Shown here piece by piece: positions 1 to 5,514 of a stretch of 9,367 nt of DNA. Numbering within the stretch: the stretch's first letter is position 1; every line of letters starts with the position of its first letter. The notes beneath the pieces were generated by a model. It worked only from the letters and a program-made list of their open reading frames with translations. It ran no database searches and was not told the DNA's origin. The DNA is taken from contig DPJQ01000117.1 in NCBI GenBank assembly GCA_003542935.1, forward strand, positions 1 to 9,367, given 5' to 3'. Origin of the DNA: Lachnospiraceae bacterium (GTDB taxonomy: Bacteria > Bacillota > Clostridia > Lachnospirales > Lachnospiraceae). The translations under genes and the position numbers were made by a program.

Positions 1-1
1 A

Positions 2-202
2 ATCGGGACCGGCGCATTTTCCGGGGATAAGAAGCTGAAAAGCCTGCAGATCAGAAGCGGGAAACTGAAAACGGTGGGTAAGAACGCGCTCAAGGGCATA
101 GCGGCGAAAGCCGTCCTCAAAGTACCCGCCGCAAAGATCAAGGCCTACACGAAACTTTTCAAGGGAAAAGGGCAAAAGAAGACGGTCAAGGTGAAAAAAT
201 AA
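2..202 (+). CDS. C-terminal end of a BspA-like leucine-rich-repeat surface protein (5'-truncated)
   Basis: An open frame enters from the left edge and stops at TAA 200-202, leaving 66 codons. The visible protein begins IGTGAFSGDKKLKSLQI and continues with KTVGKNALKGI, the repeat pattern of BspA-type (LRR_5) leucine-rich repeats. It then has a 'KVPAAKIKAYTKLFKGKGQ' segment and a very Lys-rich end (KKTVKVKK). This ending is typical of secreted LRR proteins of Lachnospiraceae, where the LRR block is the C-terminal module of large surface proteins. The signal peptide and any ligand-binding domains lie outside the window, so its function cannot be stated. The next gene starts 29 bases later with no terminator between them, so it is probably in the same operon. 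The giant protein at the right edge appears to be entering the same kind of C-terminal module, which suggests the two are paralogous in architecture (inference). Confidence 0.85.
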   Translation: MGTGAFSGDKKLKSLQIRSGKLKTVGKNALKGIAAKAVLKVPAAKIKAYTKLFKGKGQKKTVKVKK

Positions 203-216
203 AATACAGTCAGTTC

Positions 217-223
217 GAGAGGT
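217..223 (+). promoter_or_regulatory. Ribosome binding site for the ExbB-like gene
   Basis: GAGAGGT lies 8 bases upstream of the ATG at 232 and fits a Shine-Dalgarno sequence. It supports that ATG as the start. Confidence 0.7.
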
Positions 224-231
224 ATATACAT

Positions 232-897
232 ATGAACTTATCGTTTACGAAACAGATCATGCGTACTGTGATGGGACTTTTGGAGATTCCGGTGGTCACG
301 GTGCTTTTGCTGCTGATGGCGGCGTCCGTTGTGATTATCGGAAGCTTTCTGGTGGAAATATTTACGGAACGGCGGCGCATGAAGGAAAAGATTCCCGTAT
401 TTGTCACAGAGATCGAAGGACAGGGTGTGGAAGCGCAGAAATCCCGGATTGCGGACAGCGGCCTTTTGGGCCGCCAGAAGGATGCCTTGAAAGCGCTGCT
501 CGATCAGGCCCATATGCCCGCGGATGCCAGGGAGAGCCTGGCAAAACAGCTTCTCTATGAGGAAGAAGTGCATTACAGGAGGATCGTGGCCGTCACCGAT
601 ATGGTGGTGCGTATTGCCCCGATGTTCGGCCTTTTGGGTACGCTGATCCCTCTGGGGCCGGGCCTGATGGCTTTGAGCCAGGGCGATACGGCCACGCTGG
701 CCCAGTCTCTGACTACGGCTTTTGATACCACGGCGGCGGGCCTGGTGGCGGCGGCCGTCTGCTTTGTGGTGGGCGCTTTTCGCAAACGCTGGTATGACGG
801 TTATGCGGCAGGGCTGGAGACGATTATGGAGATTCTGCTGTCGGGCATGAAAGAGGCGGACGGAAAAGGAAACGTCGCCTTGAAGAAAGAGGTGTGA
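232..897 (+). CDS. MotA/TolQ/ExbB-family proton channel protein
   Basis: This 221-residue protein has the length and topology of ExbB/TolQ. TM1 spans about residues 16-43, a charged cytoplasmic loop runs about 44-122, TM2 spans about 127-149 and TM3 about 160-184, followed by a short basic/acidic tail. The family signature is clear: APMFGLLGTLIPLGPGLM (129-146) for TM2 and SLTTAFDTTAAGLVAA (159-174) for TM3. Thr137 and Thr167 match the conserved pore threonines of ExbB by position. The Glu that E. coli ExbB carries five residues before the TM3 threonine is Thr162 here, while an acidic residue sits nearby at Asp165. Family members couple ion flow to mechanical work with a one-TM partner, and the gene directly downstream encodes such a candidate. 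The DUF2149 pairing places it with the HmuU-like or archaeal branch rather than classical TonB-ExbB. What it drives in a cell without an apparent outer membrane is unknown. Confidence 0.93.
   Translation: MNLSFTKQIMRTVMGLLEIPVVTVLLLLMAASVVIIGSFLVEIFTERRRMKEKIPVFVTEIEGQGVEAQKSRIADSGLLGRQKDALKALLDQAHMPADARESLAKQLLYEEEVHYRRIVAVTDMVVRIAPMFGLLGTLIPLGPGLMALSQGDTATLAQSLTTAFDTTAAGLVAAAVCFVVGAFRKRWYDGYAAGLETIMEILLSGMKEADGKGNVALKKEV
888..894 (+). promoter_or_regulatory. Ribosome binding site deciding the DUF2149 start
   Basis: AGAGGTG lies inside the end of the ExbB-like gene, 8 bases before the ATG at 903. The alternative GTG start at 894 overlaps this site and has only a weak AAGAAAGA ahead of it, so ATG 903 is preferred. 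Confidence 0.6.
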
Positions 898-902
898 CCG
901 GA

Positions 903-1208
903 ATGTTAAGGAGAAGAAGAGGCGGAATGTTTCAGGACGTGGAACCGGAGAATCCCATGGACGGGCTCAGTAATCTGTCCGACGTCATGCTGGTATTTTC
1001 CTGCGGCCTTCTGCTGGCGCTCATATTAAATTATAATATCGATCTGACCCAGAAGGAGCAGGACGTGGAATATGACTATGAGATCCAGGCGTCCGGGGAC
1101 GGGGAGTCCGAACCGGTGGACGACGATGTCACTCTGCAGGAGATGGGCACCGTATATGTGGATCCCGAAACCGGTAAAATGTATGTGGTGGATAAAGAAC
1201 CGGAGTGA
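903..1208 (+). CDS. DUF2149 family protein, probable ExbD/TolR-like stator partner
   Basis: From the ATG at 903 the product is 101 residues; a GTG at 894 would add three residues and overlap the upstream stop (GTGA). It starts with a basic patch (RRRR, 3-6). Next comes the DUF2149 signature NPMDGLSNLSDVMLVF (17-32) leading into a single TM (about 26-44). A short acidic extracellular part follows, with EMGTVYVDPETGKMYVV near the end. The 'DVMLV' stretch with Asp27 at the start of the TM closely resembles the N-terminal TM of ExbD/TolR, whose Asp is the proton-carrying residue. The family has no settled function; DUF2149 genes are found next to MotA/TolQ/ExbB genes in methanogens and in Bacteroidota hmu operons (recalled, not searched). 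The gene lies 5 bases after the ExbB-like gene and is probably translationally coupled to it. The extracellular domain is much shorter than the periplasmic domain of ExbD. Confidence 0.88.
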   Translation: MLRRRRGGMFQDVEPENPMDGLSNLSDVMLVFSCGLLLALILNYNIDLTQKEQDVEYDYEIQASGDGESEPVDDDVTLQEMGTVYVDPETGKMYVVDKEPE

Positions 1209-1235
1209 CGGCCCGGAATGTGGAGCAACCTGTGG

Positions 1236-1244
1236 AAAGGGCGG
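1236..1244 (+). promoter_or_regulatory. Ribosome binding site deciding the start of the linker-TM protein
   Basis: AAAGGGCGG precedes the ATG at 1251 by 6 bases. The in-frame ATG at 1218 has no comparable site, and starting there would put WSNLWKGRYI ahead of an otherwise standard MERKRKK signal peptide. Confidence 0.6.
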
Positions 1245-1250
1245 TATATT

Positions 1251-2447
1251 ATGGAAAGAAAACGAAAAAAGGTATGGCCTGGCCTGTTGCTGGCATTGCT
1301 GCTGGCCGTGGGGCCGGCGGCTCCGGTCCTGGGCGGAGAACAGTACACGGTGAAGTTCAAAGGGCTGCGGGACGGCGCCGCGGTGAGGCTGTGGGATCTG
1401 GGCTCGGGGAAAGAGGTGGACGGCGGTTCAAAATCTTCTTATGATCTTGCCCCCGGCAAATACCGGTATGAGATCCATATGGACGGGAAACAGTGTGACA
1501 AGGGGACTTTCACTATTGAGGACGGGGGACGGGAGATCACGGTAAAGCTCCCGGAACCGGAAGAATCCGGGGAAGATAAGAAGCCGGAGGAAGATAAAAA
1601 ACCGGAGGAAGATAAAAAGCCCGAAGAGGGACAGGCTCCGGTGGAAGGAAAGGAGCCGGAGGGAGAGCAGTCCCCCGAGGGCGAGCCCGGGGAAGCCGTA
1701 CAGCCGGGGGACGGGAAAAGCCAGGACGATGACGGGGACACGGCCGTGGATACGGAAAATCCCGGTTATGTGGAGGAGAACGGAAATATGGCAGCCACCC
1801 TGCCGGTGATGGAAGATACGGCAGGCCTGGAGAAAGATCCCGGAAACGGCGGCGACCAGGAGGGCAATGAACCGGAGGGCCCCGACGATAGTGACGACGA
1901 CGGCCGGGGAAAGGGCGGCAGCGGTGAAAACGGCGGCGGAGGATCCGGCTCGGGCAGGGGCAATAAAAAAAGCCCGGGGAACGGCAGCGGAAAATCCGGC
2001 GGCAGCAAAGCCGGGGGTACGTCGAACGGAAACCGGTCCGGCCGTGGGCAGGACTCCAGGGATGACGACGAGGACAGTAAAAGCGGCGAGTCGGCCAAGC
2101 AGGAAGAAAAAAAAGAGAGCGGCGCCGACGAGCAGGACAGGAAGACCGGCCAGAATGTGAATGACCTGAATGCATTGAGCGAGACCGGCCGGCAGCAGAA
2201 CCGTAAAAGTACCATGGAGGAGCAGGCGAAAAAGACACCGGATCTCTCTTATGTGGAGGTCAGGCGGTCGGGCGTCCCGGCCCGGGCGTCCGGTATGGGA
2301 CAGTCGGAGGGGAGCGATCTGCAGCTGCTGGTTTTGACTGTGTTTCTGGGAGCAGGACTGCTGGCGGGCGGTATGGCCCAGCGGGGCTGGCGCTACCGCC
2401 GGGATCTGTGCTGGCAGGGAAATGGAGTGGAACATGGGGAAGAATAA
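1251..2447 (+). CDS. Surface protein: signal peptide, PEGA-like domain, long charged/Gly-rich linker, C-terminal TM
   Basis: From ATG 1251 the product is 398 residues; a start at 1218 would give 409. Residues 1-28 form a signal peptide (basic MERKRKK, then a hydrophobic core ending VLG/GEQ). Residues 31-100 form a small beta domain of PEGA or carboxypeptidase-regulatory type, with the hallmark APGKYRYEIHMDGK...GTFTI. Residues 101-350 are predicted disordered: Glu/Lys/Pro-rich with three EDKKPE repeats (108-125), then Asp/Glu-rich, then Gly/Ser/Lys-rich (218-266). Residues 356-374 form a TM segment followed by a basic tail (RGWRYRRD). There is no LPXTG motif, so anchoring is by the C-terminal TM with the N-terminal domain outside. 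The linker is long enough to cross a cell wall. The gene lies between the motor pair and the big secreted proteins, so a tether or force-transmitting rod is possible (inference). No enzymatic motif is seen. Confidence 0.87.
   Translation: MERKRKKVWPGLLLALLLAVGPAAPVLGGEQYTVKFKGLRDGAAVRLWDLGSGKEVDGGSKSSYDLAPGKYRYEIHMDGKQCDKGTFTIEDGGREITVKLPEPEESGEDKKPEEDKKPEEDKKPEEGQAPVEGKEPEGEQSPEGEPGEAVQPGDGKSQDDDGDTAVDTENPGYVEENGNMAATLPVMEDTAGLEKDPGNGGDQEGNEPEGPDDSDDDGRGKGGSGENGGGGSGSGRGNKKSPGNGSGKSGGSKAGGTSNGNRSGRGQDSRDDDEDSKSGESAKQEEKKESGADEQDRKTGQNVNDLNALSETGRQQNRKSTMEEQAKKTPDLSYVEVRRSGVPARASGMGQSEGSDLQLLVLTVFLGAGLLAGGMAQRGWRYRRDLCWQGNGVEHGEE
1572..1625 (+). repeat. Three tandem 18-bp units encoding EDKKPE
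   Basis: Units at 1572-1589, 1590-1607 and 1608-1625 each encode Glu-Asp-Lys-Lys-Pro-Glu, with small synonymous differences between copies. They open the charged linker of the 398-residue surface protein. Such in-frame repeats can change copy number by slippage and so vary linker length. Confidence 0.85.
1902..2048 (+). repeat. Gly/Ser/Lys/Asn-rich low-complexity tract
   Basis: Residues 218-266 of the 398-residue surface protein are almost entirely Gly, Ser, Lys, Arg and Asn, including NGGGGSGSG. This makes a flexible, positively charged segment between two acidic segments of the same linker. The charge alternates along the linker: acidic 101-217, basic/Gly-rich 218-266, acidic 267-300. Confidence 0.7.
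2424..2427 (+). promoter_or_regulatory. Ribosome binding site for the propeller gene (start choice)
   Basis: GGAG lies 6 bases before the ATG at 2434. The ATG at 2422 has AGGGA (2416-2420) only one base away, which is too close, and the ATG at 2452 has GGGGA 11 bases away. ATG 2434 is the best compromise, but all three are in frame and the choice is not certain. Confidence 0.45.
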
Positions 2448-5400
2448 AAGGATGGTCAAAGCGCTGTTCGGCGTTGCGGCATTTCTGGCCTGTCTGTGTC
2501 TGCCGGAAGCGGGAATCCGAAGAGCCGGGGCGGCAGAGTGGCCGGGGGCTTATAACCATGCATACGGAAACGCCGTGGTGGATACTCGGCTTGCGGTGGA
2601 TACCGATGAGATCTATGAGAAATGGTCTGTCCCGGTGGGAAGTGAGTCCGATTTAAGCGGCCTGTTTGCCGGCCAGACAGTGGTGGCGGACGGTTATGTC
2701 TATATCACGGGCCGCGGCAGCATCTACAAGATCGACGTGGACACGGGAGAAGTGGCGGCGCAGGCGCCGGGAGGCAGCACCAGCCATTATTATGATTATC
2801 TGGCTTACGGGGACGGAACGGTGTATGTGGCCGGCCCGTCCTGTATCGAAGCCTTTGACGCCGGTACCCTGGTGCGGAAATGGCGTACATCCACCGGGGG
2901 CCAGCATACCTATCTGGTGGACGGAAAGGTCAACAGGGCCAACGACTACGGGCTCTACCGTCCGCTGGTTTATCATGACGGCTGGCTCTTCTGCGGGAAA
3001 AACGCGTTTCGGACCGGCGGCTATGAAACGGACAGCCGGGGCTATAATGTTCCTGCCTGGAGCATTGACGATGAGTTTAACCGGAACGCCGGTACGGTTG
3101 TGGGAGATTACTACTATGTGTGTGCGGCACAGACGCTGTATGCCGTGGATTATCGGACGGGGGCCGTCCATGACACATGGAAATTCAGCAATACTCAAAA
3201 CCAGGTGACCTGGAGCGGCGTAGTCTACAGCGGGGATACCGGGCGGCTGTACTGGGGATCCTTCATCGGCTCCTGCGTCTATTCCGTAGAAGTCGGTGCG
3301 GACGGAAAATTCAGGGAAGGGACGAAGATCACCCGCACCGGCAGCCAGAAAACGGTGGGCGCCCCGGTCGTATATGGCGGACGGGTCTATCTGGCCGGAG
3401 AAAACGGCCGTATCGATGTGCTGAGTGCCGATACGCTGCAGCTTCTGTACACCAACCGCCATAACGACAGCGGCCGGATACAGAGTACGCCCATACTGAC
3501 CACGGCTTATGAGAATGACGATCCGGCGAAACCGGGCCATGTCTATCTGTATTATCAGGGTTATAACGCCCCGGGTACGGTCTACGTGATGGAGGACTGG
3601 GCGGGCAATATGTCTCCCCGGACGGTCCAGAAGGCAGCGGTACCCTCCATATCCGGCGTATCCACGGAACAGCTGGCCGTGGGCAGGCAGGGGGAGCTGT
3701 ACGCGTACAATGAGTCCGGTTATCTGTTCGGTTTCCATTCCAGCGCCGCATGGCTGACGGAGCTGGAAGTGGAGGGCGCCCTGGAGCCTCTGGATTTTTC
3801 CGCCAAAAAGGTGGAGTATGCCTGTGTGCTCCCCGGCGATACGGACAAAATCCGCGTCCGGTTTAAAGCCTCCGCAAAGGGAGCGGTCAGGGTGGACGGT
3901 GTCGACTGCGGAACGGAAGGCACGGTGGAGCTGTCCGGCGCTGCCGCGGAGATTTCCCTGGAGGTGGTAAACAGAGAAAAACCGGCAGATCAGCGGACCA
4001 GAGTATACCATATCTCGTTCCGCACGGCCGGAGACAGCGCTTCCCTGGAATCACTGTCGGTCAGGAAAAACGGCAGGGAGGAGCTGACGCCCGATCCGGT
4101 GTTCGCTCCGTCGGAGACCTTTTATGAGATCCTCTATACAAAAGATACGGAGAACCTGCTTCTTTCCGTGCGTCCCCGGGACAGCCGGGCGAAGATACAG
4201 ACGGAGGGTGAAAACCTGAATGCGGGTTATGAGATGAAAAAGGAGAAGGACGGATCCTGTACCTGTACAGTCTCCCTGGCGGCCGGTAAGGAAAACGGGC
4301 TGGTCCGAATCCTGGTCACGGCGGAAAACGGTGTCGCGCAGAGGCAGTACAATATCCGTCTGATCCGGCCGGACGAGGAAGCGCCCGTTCTCTCCGGCGG
4401 CAGCGCAGAGCGCCGTTCGGATACATCGGCGTCGTTTTCCTTTTCCACCACAGAGGCCGGAGCCCTCTATTACGTCACCGGGAAGGCGGGGACAAAGGTA
4501 TCCTCCGTCAGCACGGCAGGTTCCGGTATTACCGTAAAAAAGGGAAAAAATTCGTTTCAGGCGGAAGGAATGTCCGCCCGGGACGCGGCCGTCTATCTGG
4601 TGGTCAAAGATGCGGCGGGGAACGTCAGTGAGGTCATGAAGATCGCGGTGGATCTGTATCAGATGCCCACGCCCGTCATGAAAGAGGCGTCCGGCACGGC
4701 TTATAGAAAACTTCGCGTGTCCTGGCAGTTATCCGAGGGCGCGGAGGGTTACCGGATATACCGGAAGGAAAAGGGAGAGAGTACTTACGGAGCCGTTGCT
4801 TCCACCGACCAGAATACGGATACCTGGACGGATACGGCTGTGCGGCCGAACGTGGAATATACCTATACGGTTCAGGCCTACCGGATCGTGGAGGGCAGCC
4901 GGTATTACAGTGAGTACGGACAGTCCACGGCCACAGGGGCCGCCTGGTACCCGGCAAAAGCCGAGTTAAAGGCAGTAAAGGCCGTGGACTACAGCTCCAT
5001 CCGGATCACCTGGAAAAAGCAGGACGGGGTGGACGGTTATGCCGTCTACCGTGACGCCGGCGGCGCCGGGTTCCAGAAGATTGCGAATGTCTCCGGCGAA
5101 AGCTCCGCCGGCTATACGGATGAAAAAGCGCCCTGCGGCACCACCTGCACCTATATGATACAGGCATACAAACAGCACAAAAAAGCAGAGTATGTGGGGG
5201 GGTACAGTAAGAAGCTGTCGGCGAAGACTTCTCTGGGAAAGGCGTCCCTGAAGATCAAAGTGTCGAAAAAAAAGGCGAAACTGATCTGGCCCAAGGTGAA
5301 AGGTGCCACCGGATATGAGGTTTATATGAAAGAGGGCACGGCCGATTTTGTGAAAATCGGCGATGTGAAAACGGTAAAGCTGAAAAAGAAAACTACCTAT

Positions 5401-5484
5401 AAATTCAAGGTGCGGGCTTACAGGAAAGTGAAAAGCCAGAAAGTCTACGGCGCTTTTAGTACGACGAGGAAGGCCAGAGTGTAG
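2434..5484 (+). CDS. Secreted PQQ-type beta-propeller protein with cadherin-like and FnIII-like domains
   Basis: From ATG 2434 the product is 1016 residues (1020 from 2422). The start overlaps the upstream gene by 14 bases. Residues 1 to about 34 are an export signal; cleavage could be near RRAGAA/EW, though an atypical FLAC at 17-20 leaves a lipoprotein reading open. Residues 36-436 form a PQQ/WD-type beta-propeller, shown by recurring blade endings such as IYKIDVDTGEV (97-107), CIEAFDAGTLVRKW (137-150), LYAVDYRTGAV (235-245) and IDVLSADTLQLLY (327-339). Next come two cadherin-like beta-sandwich domains (about 441-531 and 537-646), an Ig-like domain (about 649-741) and three FnIII-like domains (about 744-835, 838-932, 934-1016), the last very Lys-rich. 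There is no catalytic motif, SLH repeat, LPXTG or C-terminal TM. The propeller is most likely a binding platform. Its ligand is unknown; PQQ itself or a dehydrogenase role is unlikely because the C-terminal two thirds are adhesive or structural modules. Confidence 0.9.
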   Translation: MGKNKRMVKALFGVAAFLACLCLPEAGIRRAGAAEWPGAYNHAYGNAVVDTRLAVDTDEIYEKWSVPVGSESDLSGLFAGQTVVADGYVYITGRGSIYKIDVDTGEVAAQAPGGSTSHYYDYLAYGDGTVYVAGPSCIEAFDAGTLVRKWRTSTGGQHTYLVDGKVNRANDYGLYRPLVYHDGWLFCGKNAFRTGGYETDSRGYNVPAWSIDDEFNRNAGTVVGDYYYVCAAQTLYAVDYRTGAVHDTWKFSNTQNQVTWSGVVYSGDTGRLYWGSFIGSCVYSVEVGADGKFREGTKITRTGSQKTVGAPVVYGGRVYLAGENGRIDVLSADTLQLLYTNRHNDSGRIQSTPILTTAYENDDPAKPGHVYLYYQGYNAPGTVYVMEDWAGNMSPRTVQKAAVPSISGVSTEQLAVGRQGELYAYNESGYLFGFHSSAAWLTELEVEGALEPLDFSAKKVEYACVLPGDTDKIRVRFKASAKGAVRVDGVDCGTEGTVELSGAAAEISLEVVNREKPADQRTRVYHISFRTAGDSASLESLSVRKNGREELTPDPVFAPSETFYEILYTKDTENLLLSVRPRDSRAKIQTEGENLNAGYEMKKEKDGSCTCTVSLAAGKENGLVRILVTAENGVAQRQYNIRLIRPDEEAPVLSGGSAERRSDTSASFSFSTTEAGALYYVTGKAGTKVSSVSTAGSGITVKKGKNSFQAEGMSARDAAVYLVVKDAAGNVSEVMKIAVDLYQMPTPVMKEASGTAYRKLRVSWQLSEGAEGYRIYRKEKGESTYGAVASTDQNTDTWTDTAVRPNVEYTYTVQAYRIVEGSRYYSEYGQSTATGAAWYPAKAELKAVKAVDYSSIRITWKKQDGVDGYAVYRDAGGAGFQKIANVSGESSAGYTDEKAPCGTTCTYMIQAYKQHKKAEYVGGYSKKLSAKTSLGKASLKIKVSKKKAKLIWPKVKGATGYEVYMKEGTADFVKIGDVKTVKLKKKTTYKFKVRAYRKVKSQKVYGAFSTTRKARV

Positions 5485-5501
5485 GGCACCGGCATCCGGG
5501 A

Positions 5502-5509
5502 AGAGGAGG
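5502..5509 (+). promoter_or_regulatory. Ribosome binding site for the giant DUF4430 protein
   Basis: AGAGGAGG is a near-perfect Shine-Dalgarno sequence 5 bases before the ATG at 5515. The ATG at 5510 directly abuts it and is in another frame, so it is not used. Confidence 0.8.
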
Positions 5510-5514
5510 ATGGG

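Noticed and set aside
223..230. TATATACA resembling a -10 promoter element
   Set aside because: It ends one base before the start codon and would remove the good ribosome binding site at 217-223. No matching -35 element is seen at the right spacing.
232..1208. Flagellar MotA/MotB stator
   Set aside because: The channel has three TM segments and ExbB-type GLLGT and TTAAGL motifs. MotA has four, and the partner lacks the OmpA-like peptidoglycan-binding domain of MotB.
1205..1444. Alternative plus-strand frame overlapping the DUF2149 stop and the start of the 398-residue protein
   Set aside because: It is out of frame with the signal peptide and PEGA-like domain. Its translation is an Arg/Gly-rich shadow.
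2178..2192. LSETG resembling a sortase LPXTG motif in the 398-residue protein
   Set aside because: The Pro is missing and the TM begins about 45 residues later instead of immediately after. Anchoring by the TM itself explains the C-terminus.
1428..2459. Minus-strand open frame of 343 residues
   Set aside because: It lies opposite the low-complexity Glu/Lys/Gly linker. Its hydrophobic-looking Leu/Phe/Ala-rich stretches are complements of GAA/GGC-type codons, not membrane segments of a real gene.
2539..3741. Reading the propeller as a PQQ-dependent dehydrogenase or as BamB
   Set aside because: The attached cadherin-like and FnIII-like domains, the Gram-positive setting and the lack of dehydrogenase catalytic motifs argue against both. 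Only the general propeller fold is supported.
2653..4011. Minus-strand open frame of 452 residues
   Set aside because: It lies wholly opposite the propeller domain, has no family motif, and its open length follows from the codon bias of the plus strand.
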